A DNA stretch of 9,972 nt from Acidobacteriota bacterium (lineage in GTDB: Bacteria; Acidobacteriota; UBA6911; RPQK01; JADFOI01): the NCBI GenBank assembly GCA_027295745.1, contig JAPUKI010000056.1, positions 1 through 9,972 on the forward strand, written 5' to 3'. Positions within the stretch are counted from its first letter, which is position 1. Each line of letters opens with the position of its first letter. The notes under the pieces were generated by a model. That model saw only the letters and a list, made by a program, of their open reading frames with translations, did not search any database and was not told where the DNA came from. Positions 1 through 4,854 of this stretch are shown here, in pieces. Made by a program: the position numbers and the translations under genes.

Positions 1-141
1 TCCCCCGGAGAAGTGATTGGCTACGTGGGAGCCACGGGTCGGGTCACGGGCCCCCACCTGCATTGGACGGTGCGTCTCAACGGAACCCGCATTGACCCCC
101 TTTCCCTGATCGCCATCCTCTCGGATCAGGACGGGGAATAA
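1..141 (+). CDS. M23 family metallopeptidase, C-terminal end (partial)
   Basis: This is the last 46 codons of a gene that begins before the window, read in frame 1 to a TAA at 139-141. The translation contains GEVIGYVGATGRVTGPHLHW, the typical C-terminal core of LytM/M23 zinc endopeptidases. In that family the HxH pair (here HLH) supplies a zinc ligand and a catalytic histidine, and the preceding G-x-TG-x-(S/V)TGPHLH loop is diagnostic. M23 enzymes cut peptide cross-links in peptidoglycan or act as inactive LytM activators of amidases; the intact HLH here suggests an active enzyme. The tail RLNGTRIDPLSLI is also usual for the family. The N-terminal part, including any signal peptide and the first zinc-ligand motif, is outside the window, so localisation cannot be judged. 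Confidence 0.88.
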   Translation, partial: SPGEVIGYVGATGRVTGPHLHWTVRLNGTRIDPLSLIAILSDQDGE

Positions 142-179
142 CCTCTCTTACCTCTTTCTCACCCCACCGGGATGGCTAC

Positions 180-207
180 GGTGAGGAGGTTCGTTGGGTT
201 CCTCACC
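180..207 (+). terminator. Hairpin downstream of the M23 gene, possible terminator
   Basis: GGTGAGGA at 180-187 is perfectly complementary to TCCTCACC at 200-207, with a 12-nt loop, about 40 nt after the M23 stop codon. No T-run follows, so it is not a canonical intrinsic terminator. The left arm can also pair with CTCACC at 158-163, giving two mutually exclusive hairpins. A role in ending or stabilising the M23 transcript is inferred only. Confidence 0.3.
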
Positions 208-250
208 CAAAGACCCTAAATCAAGTCTCGGTCTTCAGTATGGAGGGGAG

Positions 251-369
251 AATCGTCCCGAAACTTATTCTTTAAATATATGGGGGCTGCTGGGACAGAC
301 TGATACTGGCCAAACGTCTTCCATCCAGCATTGAGGTTTCTATATGACTCCTCTCAGGTAGCCTGATCC
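251..369 (+). repeat. Interspersed intergenic repeat, copy 1
   Basis: This is the most complete copy, with the one at 3391-3509, of a roughly 100-120 bp repeat found at four loci in the window. Blocks in order are AATCGTCCCGAAACTT (251-266), an A/T-rich TTTAAA-ATATGG patch, CTGATACTGGCCAAACG (300-316), GAGGTTTCTATATG (333-346) and CTCAGGTAGCCTGATC (353-368). The 17-base second block is identical at 3428-3444, and the GAGGTTTCTATATG block is identical at 1709-1722. No open reading frame is preserved. At other copies it lies between a kinase 3' end and a kinase-type 5' leader, so it may be the old spacer between tandem kinase genes or a small non-coding mobile repeat. Confidence 0.7.
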
Positions 370-628
370 AACGGCGAGTCTCCGCAGTCCTGCGAGATTT
401 CTTTCCTCCTCTGAGCCAGGAACAAAAAGTTTCGCATGAAGAGAAAAAGACCCTTGGAGAAAGACAAGATAGAAATTGTGGATGTGCGTCAAATGGAATA
501 GAATCTACTGCAATTGGACTGACATCTGCTTATCTTTACCCGTGCCTAGTACCTTGATTACCAGAGTAGAGGTTGAAAACGCGACCGTTACGGAAAAGTC
601 GGTGCACAGCAACCGGCGAGGAGAAGAA
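370..628. other. Intergenic region upstream of the substrate-binding protein
   Basis: About 260 bases separate repeat copy 1 from the substrate-binding protein start. No gene can be supported. A 21-codon frame (436-501) and an in-frame upstream extension of the downstream gene (from 476) are open, but neither has a convincing ribosome-binding site. The only clear signal is the AGGAG at 619-623 belonging to the next gene. No promoter stands out. Confidence 0.5.
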
Positions 629-1609
629 ATGATTCGAAGCAGGCTCCTTAGAGTCATTCTGACAGTCTTTGTTTTCTTAGCGGGTTCCCTGGCCTGCAGT
701 AGGCAACAACCCGATGAGTTAAGCATCCGCCTCAAGTGGATTCATCAGGCCCAGTTTGCGGGGTTTTACTACGCACAGGAGACAGGCCTATATGCAGCCA
801 AGGGCGTAACGGTTAGCCTTCGCCCCGGTGGCGTCGATTATCCAGCGATTAAGAGGGTTGCTTCGGGATCAGACCACTTTGGAGTTGCAGGAGCCGACCA
901 GATTCTGATCGCGAGAGGAAACGGGATTCCGATCGTAGCCGTTGCTTGTATCTACCGAAAGAGCCCATTTGTTCTATTCGCGCTCTCTGGCTCGGGCATC
1001 AACTCAGTCGAAGATCTCAGAGGGAAACGAGTGGGTGTCCTGCTTGGAGGAAGTGAGGAACTAGTCTACCGCGCGATGTTACGGAAGGCTGGCCTGACGA
1101 GTGCGGATGTCAACGAGATCCCAGTGGAGTTAGACATTACTCTTCTACTGACTGGTCAGATTGACGTCTGGCCAGGCTACTCAATCAACGAACCTATCAC
1201 TCTGGAAGATCAAGGTCACCAAGTTACTCTGATATGGCCTGAAGATTACGGAATTCACGTCTACTCAGACGTACTGTTTACAACAGAAGAAATGATTCGA
1301 AGTAATCCGCAGATTGTTAGGGATGTGGTCGATGCAACTGTCAAAGGCTGGGAAGGGGCTTTTTCGGACCGAAACAGTGCTGTGGAATTCACTTTAACCT
1401 ACAGTGATCAACTGCGTGAAGACCATGAGCGAAAGATGCTAGATGCTAGTGCTGACCTGGTGATGCCTGATCAGAAACCGATCGGATGGATGGAACGGGA
1501 GGCATGGGAAAATCTGCATCAGCTTCTTCGAACCAGCGGATTCCTAAAAGAAGACGTCGACATCGACCAAGCCTTTAGCATCGATCTTCTCCCAGGGGTT
1601 GGTCAGTGA
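629..1609 (+). CDS. NMT1/THI5-like ABC transporter substrate-binding protein
   Basis: This is a 326-residue exported solute-binding protein. The ATG at 629 is chosen over upstream in-frame starts because AGGAG lies at 619-623, five bases away, and the product then begins with a proper signal sequence: MIRSRLLRVILTVFVFLAG followed by SLAC, a somewhat degenerate lipobox with Cys23. The mature protein opens with IRLKWIHQAQFAGFYYAQE, the hallmark of the ThiY/RibY/THI5 group (PF09084 type), which bind pyrimidine or flavin precursors and related aromatics for ABC importers. Further family features are the DLRGKRVGVLLGG segment at residues 129-141 and DVWPGYSINEP at 179-189. Length is normal. No permease or ATPase gene lies nearby, so partners must be elsewhere; the ligand cannot be deduced. 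An 18-base string at the start (622-639) recurs exactly and in the same reading frame at 1285-1302 (EEMIRS). The gene is flanked on both sides by copies of the interspersed repeat. Confidence 0.9.
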   Translation: MIRSRLLRVILTVFVFLAGSLACSRQQPDELSIRLKWIHQAQFAGFYYAQETGLYAAKGVTVSLRPGGVDYPAIKRVASGSDHFGVAGADQILIARGNGIPIVAVACIYRKSPFVLFALSGSGINSVEDLRGKRVGVLLGGSEELVYRAMLRKAGLTSADVNEIPVELDITLLLTGQIDVWPGYSINEPITLEDQGHQVTLIWPEDYGIHVYSDVLFTTEEMIRSNPQIVRDVVDATVKGWEGAFSDRNSAVEFTLTYSDQLREDHERKMLDASADLVMPDQKPIGWMEREAWENLHQLLRTSGFLKEDVDIDQAFSIDLLPGVGQ

Positions 1610-1673
1610 GTGACCAACCGGCTAGTCCACACACGCGCTAGATCTCCTGTCCGCTGTGAATCTGATAGCTGTG

Positions 1674-1740
1674 AAACCTGGCTGGCCAAACGTTTTCCAT
1701 CCCGCACTGAGGTTTCTATATGGTCCCGCTCAGGTAACGA
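1674..1740 (+). repeat. Interspersed intergenic repeat, copy 2 (short)
   Basis: This copy retains CTGGCCAAACG (1682-1692), the GAGGTTTCTATATG block (1709-1722) and GCTCAGGTA (1729-1737). It lacks the AATCGTCCCGAAAC left end seen at 251. It sits 65 bases after the substrate-binding protein stop and just before a kinase-type leader, the same order (repeat, then leader) seen at 3391-3585. Confidence 0.65.
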
Positions 1741-1748
1741 TATTTTTG

Positions 1749-1808
1749 CATTGCCTTCCTGCCCCTTAGGGTTTCACATCTAAAAGAAATTCACACTGTG
1801 GGGGAACC
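1749..1808 (+). promoter_or_regulatory. Kinase-type 5' leader, copy 1
   Basis: This short region starts CATTGCCTT, has a CCCC tract, and ends GTGGGGGAACC directly before the kinase ATG at 1809. The same order of blocks (ATTGCCTT, CCCC, GTGAGGGGGA) recurs at 3525-3585 and 4115-4178. The purine-rich GGGGGA is placed as a ribosome-binding site for the kinase start. It is the most diverged of the three copies. Promoter function is inferred. Confidence 0.5.
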
Positions 1809-1870
1809 ATGATCGGTACCACCAGCAGCCATTACAAAGTCATTGGAAAGATAAGCCAGGGCGGCATGGG
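1809..1870 (+). pseudogene. Ser/Thr protein kinase 5' fragment (head 1)
   Basis: The ATG at 1809 opens the peptide MIGTTSSHYKVIGKISQGGMG, recognisable as the N-terminus of a bacterial Hanks-type (Pkn/Stk) kinase up to the glycine-rich ATP-binding loop. Homology stops within the GGMG motif, and the next base (1871) is the last base of the pyrophosphatase stop codon on the other strand. Translation continues only nine foreign codons to TAG at 1899. The first loop glycine is changed (KISQGG instead of KIGQGG), a sign of decay. There is no catalytic lysine, HRD or DFG, so it cannot be a kinase. A matching kinase 3' end lies at 2655-2705, beyond the pyrophosphatase. Confidence 0.82.
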
Positions 1871-2512
1871 CTACTCTATAAGTCGAGCATTTTCCTCGTA
1901 GTACTGACTCGCCTCTAAGACCACGTCCATAGCAGCGGCAGCATCACCAAAGCCAGCGGACGTTACACGACCAGGTCCCTTGTAGTTGGTGAACCATGTT
2001 TCGATGATGAGCCCCGCACGCGGATACCGCGACTCGAAAGTTTCAAGGTCGACTACGTCCGAGAAAAGAGCAGATGTTCGTACGGCCAAGATCTTGTCGT
2101 CACGATCACCGTCGTCGGTGAGTCGTAGCACACCTATCGGACGCGCCCGTACCAACGTACCCCGCTCAATCTGGGAACCCAACAACAAGACGTCCAACGG
2201 GTCGCCGTCCCCTCCGCGTCCCCGCGGAAGACTCGTCCGTGGGATAAATCCGTAGTTTGCTGGGTATGCCAAATATTGGATGACCCTGGGTTTTCCGTCC
2301 TCATGCTCCCAGTGCAGCGCCCCGGTTGTCTTGTCGACTTCCCACTTTTCATTGGTGCCAGCGGGAATTTCAACCACGACATTGACCAACCCGTTCCCCG
2401 CCAGAGTTGGATATCCGTCAACGTAGTTGACATTGCGAAAAGGCGATCCGCTGCACGCGGATAGGCCGAGGGCAAACAAGAGGACTGCGGTCGGAGGGTT
2501 GGTGCGGTTCAC
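1871..2512 (-). CDS. Family I inorganic pyrophosphatase, predicted lipoprotein
   Basis: The product has 213 residues and is predicted to hydrolyse pyrophosphate to two phosphates with Mg2+. Family I motifs are all visible: EIPAGTNEKWEVD (49-60), NYGFIP (86-91), the signature GDGDPLDVL (101-109) with its three metal-binding aspartates, DDGDRDDKILAV (133-144) and NYK (176-178). Unlike the usual cytosolic enzyme, it begins with a signal peptide and a canonical lipobox (LSAC, Cys20), so it should be anchored outside the cytoplasmic membrane. The start is GTG at 2512, preceded by GGAAGA about five bases upstream; the nearby ATG is out of frame. Lipoprotein-like relatives with the KPRVIQYLAYPANYGFIP form are, to my knowledge, a known side branch. 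The gene lies head-on against a kinase 5' fragment, with its stop codon directly at the break, and a kinase 3' fragment lies about 140 bases upstream of its start. It appears intact. Confidence 0.93.
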   Translation of the reverse strand: MNRTNPPTAVLLFALGLSACSGSPFRNVNYVDGYPTLAGNGLVNVVVEIPAGTNEKWEVDKTTGALHWEHEDGKPRVIQYLAYPANYGFIPRTSLPRGRGGDGDPLDVLLLGSQIERGTLVRARPIGVLRLTDDGDRDDKILAVRTSALFSDVVDLETFESRYPRAGLIIETWFTNYKGPGRVTSAGFGDAAAAMDVVLEASQYYEENARLIE

Positions 2513-2654
2513 TCGATTCTTCCGTTCATGTTCCCAGGGGTCTCTCTGTCAAGTAGCCGTACGCGGCATGTTTAAACAGCAATTCATGTTCATGGTACAC
2601 TCGCCGGAGTTGTCATAACAAGAGTAACCTACCCCACGGCCTGGAATGTTTTAG

Positions 2655-2705
2655 ATTGCCCTCAACTGGTTTGAAGAACTCAAACGCTTGGTGCCTACAA
2701 ACTAA
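2655..2705 (+). pseudogene. Ser/Thr kinase 3' fragment, WD40/TolB-type tail
   Basis: Sixteen codons ending in TAA read IALNWFEELKRLVPTN. The last 14 residues are identical to the end of the longer kinase tail at 6645 (LNWFEELKRLVPTN). This is the usual C-terminus of acidobacterial Ser/Thr kinases with a C-terminal WD40/TolB-like propeller. A TAG at 2652-2654, in frame, lies directly upstream, so nothing more of the gene remains. DNA identity with 6604-6645 is lower than protein identity, mostly through synonymous changes, so these are ends of two different genes. Together with the head at 1809 it brackets the pyrophosphatase gene. Confidence 0.78.
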
Positions 2706-2722
2706 GTGTAGCTCCATATTTC

Positions 2723-2785
2723 GACCCCCTCCGCGACGCCCCTCGCTTCCAAGACCTACTGCGGCGGATGAAGTTTGAGCCCTGA
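2723..2785 (+). pseudogene. Kinase 3' fragment, TPR-type tail
   Basis: Twenty codons ending in TGA read DPLRDAPRFQDLLRRMKFEP. The DPLR-x(2)-PRFQDLLRRM pattern is the typical last line of acidobacterial Ser/Thr kinases and regulators that carry C-terminal TPR repeats. It starts only 17 bases after the stop of the WD40-type tail, so two unrelated kinase ends lie side by side with no gene body between them. The assignment rests on pattern recognition of a short peptide. Confidence 0.62.
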
Positions 2786-2796
2786 GTGGTGGGTAT

Positions 2797-2837
2797 AATC
2801 GTCCCCTTTCATCTTGAATTTCAATATAGCCTAGACT
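2797..2837 (+). repeat. Interspersed intergenic repeat, copy 3a
   Basis: This copy starts AATCGTCCC after a kinase tail and continues as a 34-base block (2804-2837) containing CATCTTGAAT and CAATATAGCCTAGACT. The block matches 3449-3482 with a single difference. This variant middle takes the place of the CATTGAGGTTTCTATATG middle found in copies 1 and 2. Confidence 0.7.
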
Positions 2838-2875
2838 AGCGGCTGCCAGAGTGAGTTTGGTCTTCTCATCCTTAT

Positions 2876-2902
2876 CTGATGCGGATGAATTTGATGCCGT
2901 GA
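2876..2902 (+). pseudogene. Degenerate second copy of the TPR-type kinase tail
   Basis: Nine codons, LMRMNLMP and TGA, line up without gaps with LLRRMKFEP and TGA at 2759-2785, and the match continues past the stop codon (GTGG..GG.A.AATCGT) to 2919. Thus 2759-2802 and 2876-2919 form a diverged 44-base direct repeat made of a gene end plus its downstream sequence. It is too short for function and is listed as a relic. Confidence 0.5.
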
Positions 2903-2912
2903 GTGGCAGGCA

Positions 2913-2965
2913 GAATCGTTTCATCCCGCTATAAGGTTTCTATATGAGCAGGTAGCCTGATCTCC
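2913..2965 (+). repeat. Interspersed intergenic repeat, copy 3b
   Basis: This copy follows the degenerate kinase tail and reads AATCGTTTCATCC, then AAGGTTTCTATATG (2933-2946), then CAGGTAGCCTGATCTCC (2949-2965). It therefore carries the other variant of the repeat middle. Copies 3a and 3b are about 117 bases apart in direct orientation, each after a kinase-type stop codon. Confidence 0.68.
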
Positions 2966-3060
2966 GTTAGTTTCCTATTTCAGCTTGCGTCTTACGCGGA
3001 CAATTAGGATGTTATGCTGGTCAGTATAACCATATGTTAGCGAGGTATAAGAAATAGATT

Positions 3061-3342
3061 GTGCTCACCTGGGACTTCATCGTTAGTGTATATACGGCAT
3101 TTACGATAGCTTTTTTCGGAATATCAGCGATTCTTGTCGGAAGAGAAATCAAGGCTCGATCTGACTTCCAAATGGTAATGTTCGGAGGAACCCTGAACGT
3201 CTATAGGTATTATCGGCATCTACGCAATAAGGATGAGGAACTGAGTATTCGTTTTAAGCTTTTTCTTCTCGCACATCTCAACTTTGTGTTATGGGCTATT
3301 GTGTTTATGAGTACAGCTGTCTTTCACAGACTGTATGGGTAG
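3061..3342 (+). CDS. Small two-helix membrane protein, unknown function
   Basis: This 93-residue frame has no recognisable family. It has two hydrophobic segments, about residues 5-27 (FIVSVYTAFTIAFFGISAIL) and 66-90 (KLFLLAHLNFVLWAIVFMS), joined by a charged, basic loop (GREIKARSD and RYYRHLRNKDEE). This suggests an inner-membrane helical hairpin. The start is GTG at 3061; an in-frame TAG at 3055 rules out a longer form. The ribosome-binding site is poor (GAGGT at 3042-3046, too far away), which lowers confidence. Base composition is clearly more A/T-rich than the neighbouring genes, hinting at a different origin. It lies alone between repeat copies 3b and 4. Confidence 0.6.
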   Translation: MLTWDFIVSVYTAFTIAFFGISAILVGREIKARSDFQMVMFGGTLNVYRYYRHLRNKDEELSIRFKLFLLAHLNFVLWAIVFMSTAVFHRLYG

Positions 3343-3390
3343 AAACTCGATAACCATCGGCTTGATACGGACCTTGGACCCGCAAGCGCA

Positions 3391-3509
3391 CCCCGAAACT
3401 TTTTTTTAAACATATGGCCGGGACAGGCTGATACTGGCCAAACGGATTCCCTTTCATCTTGAATATCAATATAGCCTAGACTCGGCCCCGCTCAGGTAGC
3501 CTAATCTCC
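3391..3509 (+). repeat. Interspersed intergenic repeat, copy 4
   Basis: This copy carries CCCGAAACTT (3392), TTTAAACATATGG, GGGACAGGCTGATACTGG, the 17-base block at 3428-3444 identical to copy 1, then the 34-base middle shared with copy 3a (3449-3482), then CGCTCAGGTAGCCTAATCTCC (3489-3509). It combines the left end of copy 1 with the middle of copy 3a, so copies recombine or share a modular structure. It begins about 50 bases after the small membrane protein stop. Confidence 0.72.
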
Positions 3510-3524
3510 CTCAAAGAGCTTTCC

Positions 3525-3585
3525 CATTGCCTTAGCACCCCCCGCGCGTAACATTGAGCACAACTGCAGTGCACAGTGAGGGGGA
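3525..3585 (+). promoter_or_regulatory. Kinase-type 5' leader, copy 2, now upstream of the SnoaL-like gene
   Basis: CATTGCCTT (3525-3533), GTAACATTG, CAACTGCAGTGC and GTGAGGGGGA (3576-3585) match, in order and nearly in spacing, the leader directly in front of the kinase head at 4179. Here the similarity ends at the GGGGGA and the next gene is the SnoaL-like protein, 44 bases on. It may supply that gene's promoter. The GTGAGGGGGA would have served a kinase start, not this gene, which has its own ribosome-binding site. Confidence 0.55.
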
Positions 3586-3629
3586 CTACACAGCAACAAG
3601 ACAAACAAACCAACAAGGGGAGGTCTACG

Positions 3630-4091
3630 ATGAAAGTATTAACAACATTATTTATGATCGGCATGTTCGCGACAGCCGTCGCCATGGCGGACGATGTGGA
3701 TGATGTGAAAGCGGCGGTGCAACGCTATTTCGTTGCAATCAACTCCGGAGATACGGAAGGCGTATTCCAGTTCCGCATCGCAGAGCGGAGTTCGTTTGGC
3801 CGTGGGGGTCAACTCCTGGGCATACCCACTGCTTCTCTTGAAGAACGAAAGAGGTTTCACCGGAACCAAGTGAATGCTGGGCGCAAGCGCAATTATCAGC
3901 TCCGGCATATGGAAGTGACGGTCTACGGTGGTGATACCGCTATTGTTACAGGCTATCTCACCGGTCGAGGCACCTTTCCGGATGGCACTGTTGTCCCTCA
4001 CAACGACCGGCGTACAGCCGTGTTGATCAAGCAGGGAGGTCAATGGAAAGAGGTTCACACGCACCAGTCCCCCTTGAGAACCCCACAGTAG
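3630..4091 (+). CDS. Secreted SnoaL-like / NTF2-fold (DUF4440-type) protein
   Basis: The 153-residue product starts at ATG 3630 behind a strong AGGGGAGGT (3616-3624). Residues 1-20 (MKVLTTLFMIGMFATAVAMA) are a clean Sec signal peptide with an AMA cleavage site, so the protein is exported, probably to the periplasm. The mature part has the NTF2-like cone-fold pattern: the helix DVKAAVQRYFVAINSGD (25-41), then strands LRHMEVTVYGGDTAIVTGYLTGRG (91-114), RRTAVLIKQGGQWKEVHTHQSPL (127-149). The closing W-K-x-V-H-x-H-x-S-P-L is typical of SnoaL-like/DUF4440 proteins, which are either small-molecule enzymes or binding modules; the substrate cannot be inferred. A longer form from GTG 3576 is open but would bury the signal peptide. 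The gene follows a kinase-type leader and is followed 23 bases later by another. Confidence 0.85.
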   Translation: MKVLTTLFMIGMFATAVAMADDVDDVKAAVQRYFVAINSGDTEGVFQFRIAERSSFGRGGQLLGIPTASLEERKRFHRNQVNAGRKRNYQLRHMEVTVYGGDTAIVTGYLTGRGTFPDGTVVPHNDRRTAVLIKQGGQWKEVHTHQSPLRTPQ

Positions 4092-4114
4092 AGGGAAGAC
4101 CTGCTGCTCATATT

Positions 4115-4178
4115 GATTGCCTTCAGCCCCTTCACGTCGTAACATTGCCCCCAACTGCATTGCGTGAGGGGGAGTTTT
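4115..4178 (+). promoter_or_regulatory. Kinase-type 5' leader, copy 3
   Basis: GATTGCCTT (4115-4123), CCCC, CGTAACATTG, CAACTGCATTGC and GTGAGGGGGAG (4164-4174) lie directly before the kinase ATG at 4179. GAGGGGGAG is well placed as a ribosome-binding site. This copy, in its native context before a kinase start, defines the leader family. Confidence 0.55.
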
Positions 4179-4255
4179 ATGGTCGGCACGACGATCAGTC
4201 ATTACAAGGTCCTGGAGAAGATTGGCGAAGGAGGCATGGGAGTGGTGTATCGGGC
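4179..4255 (+). pseudogene. Ser/Thr protein kinase 5' fragment (head 2)
   Basis: The fragment reads MVGTTISHYKVLEKIGEGGM then GVVYRA, a normal Hanks-kinase N-terminus through the complete glycine-rich loop (GEGGMGVVY). Similarity ends at about 4255, where the expected ED...VAIK continuation is replaced by the cyclase fragment in another reading frame. The kinase frame continues as unrelated residues. There is no catalytic lysine, so it is non-functional. It differs from heads 1 and 3 mostly at third codon positions. The corresponding tail is plausibly the one ending at 6645. Confidence 0.82.
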
Positions 4256-4681
4256 AACTACAGGATCACCGCCAAGGATTTGCGGGAGTCCCTGGCCAAG
4301 CAGGGCACGGAGTTGCGTTCGGGGGACGTGGTCCTGATCCGCACGGGTCTCATGAAGTTTTTCAACCAGGCTCCGAAATATATGGCCAACTCTCCCGGTC
4401 TGGTTCTGGGGGCCGCCAGGTGGCTGGTTGAGCAGAAGGGAGCAATGATGTTGGGGGCGGACAGCCACAGCTTCGAGAGACGTCCTTCCGAGACACCGGA
4501 CAATTGGCTCCCGGTGCACACCTACTTGCTGGCTGAGCGGGGAGTGATGTTCCTCGAGTTGGTTCAGTTAGAGGAGCTGGCTCGGGATAAGGTCTACGAG
4601 TTCGCCTTCATCGGAGCGTCACTCAAATACCGGGGAGCCAGTGGCGCCCCGATGCGGCCGATGGCCATTCCCATCAAGTGA
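4256..4681 (+). pseudogene. Cyclase-family (kynurenine formamidase-like) protein, C-terminal half
   Basis: The 141 codons from NYRITAKDLRESLAKQGTEL onward match the C-terminal half of the cyclase family (PF04199), metal-dependent hydrolases that include kynurenine formamidase and isatin hydrolase. Visible landmarks are GDVVLIRTG, the GADSHSFERRP segment, LPVHTYLLAERGVMFLELV and the ending GAPMRPMAIPIK before TGA (4679-4681). The N-terminal half, which carries the HxGTHxD metal-binding motif, is missing: it is cut off exactly where the kinase head ends. No ribosome-binding site or good start codon precedes it. The reading frame is otherwise undamaged, which suggests a recent truncation or an assembly join. 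An in-frame extension to 4043 exists only by reading the SnoaL gene end and kinase head in the wrong frame. Confidence 0.82.
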
Positions 4682-4854
4682 CAGGTGGAGGGGGAGTCTT
4701 TCAGGAGGACTTTACCCTTGAGGGGTACGGGGCGGCTGGCGTATGCTCTTGGGCAAAGGGCGAACTCAATATCAGGGTGTTCGAAGGGAAGTAAAGGGGA
4801 GAGACCGGAGTCACATCGTCTGAGTCTCGTTCGCCTAAAAGGGGGGTGTCTAGC

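Noticed and set aside
436..501. A 21-codon open frame starting ATG AAG AGA, lysine- and arginine-rich
   Set aside because: No ribosome-binding site, very short, and overlaps another open frame; nothing supports translation.
476..628. N-terminal extension of the substrate-binding protein by 51 residues
   Set aside because: It would place the signal peptide inside the protein; the ATG at 629 has a good AGGAG and gives a normal exported protein.
2530..2552. A TTGACA on the minus strand (2547-2552) as the -35 box of the pyrophosphatase gene
   Set aside because: At 16-17 bases spacing the -10 position is poor (CATGAA/ATGAAC) and would lie almost on the ribosome-binding site.
2613..2924. Minus-strand 103-codon frame
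   Set aside because: It reads the kinase tails and repeats backwards and resembles no protein; the plus strand explains the sequence better.
251..3509. CRISPR array or insertion sequence as the source of the repeats
   Set aside because: Copies are too long, unevenly spaced and variable for CRISPR; no terminal inverted repeats, target-site duplication or transposase frame was seen.
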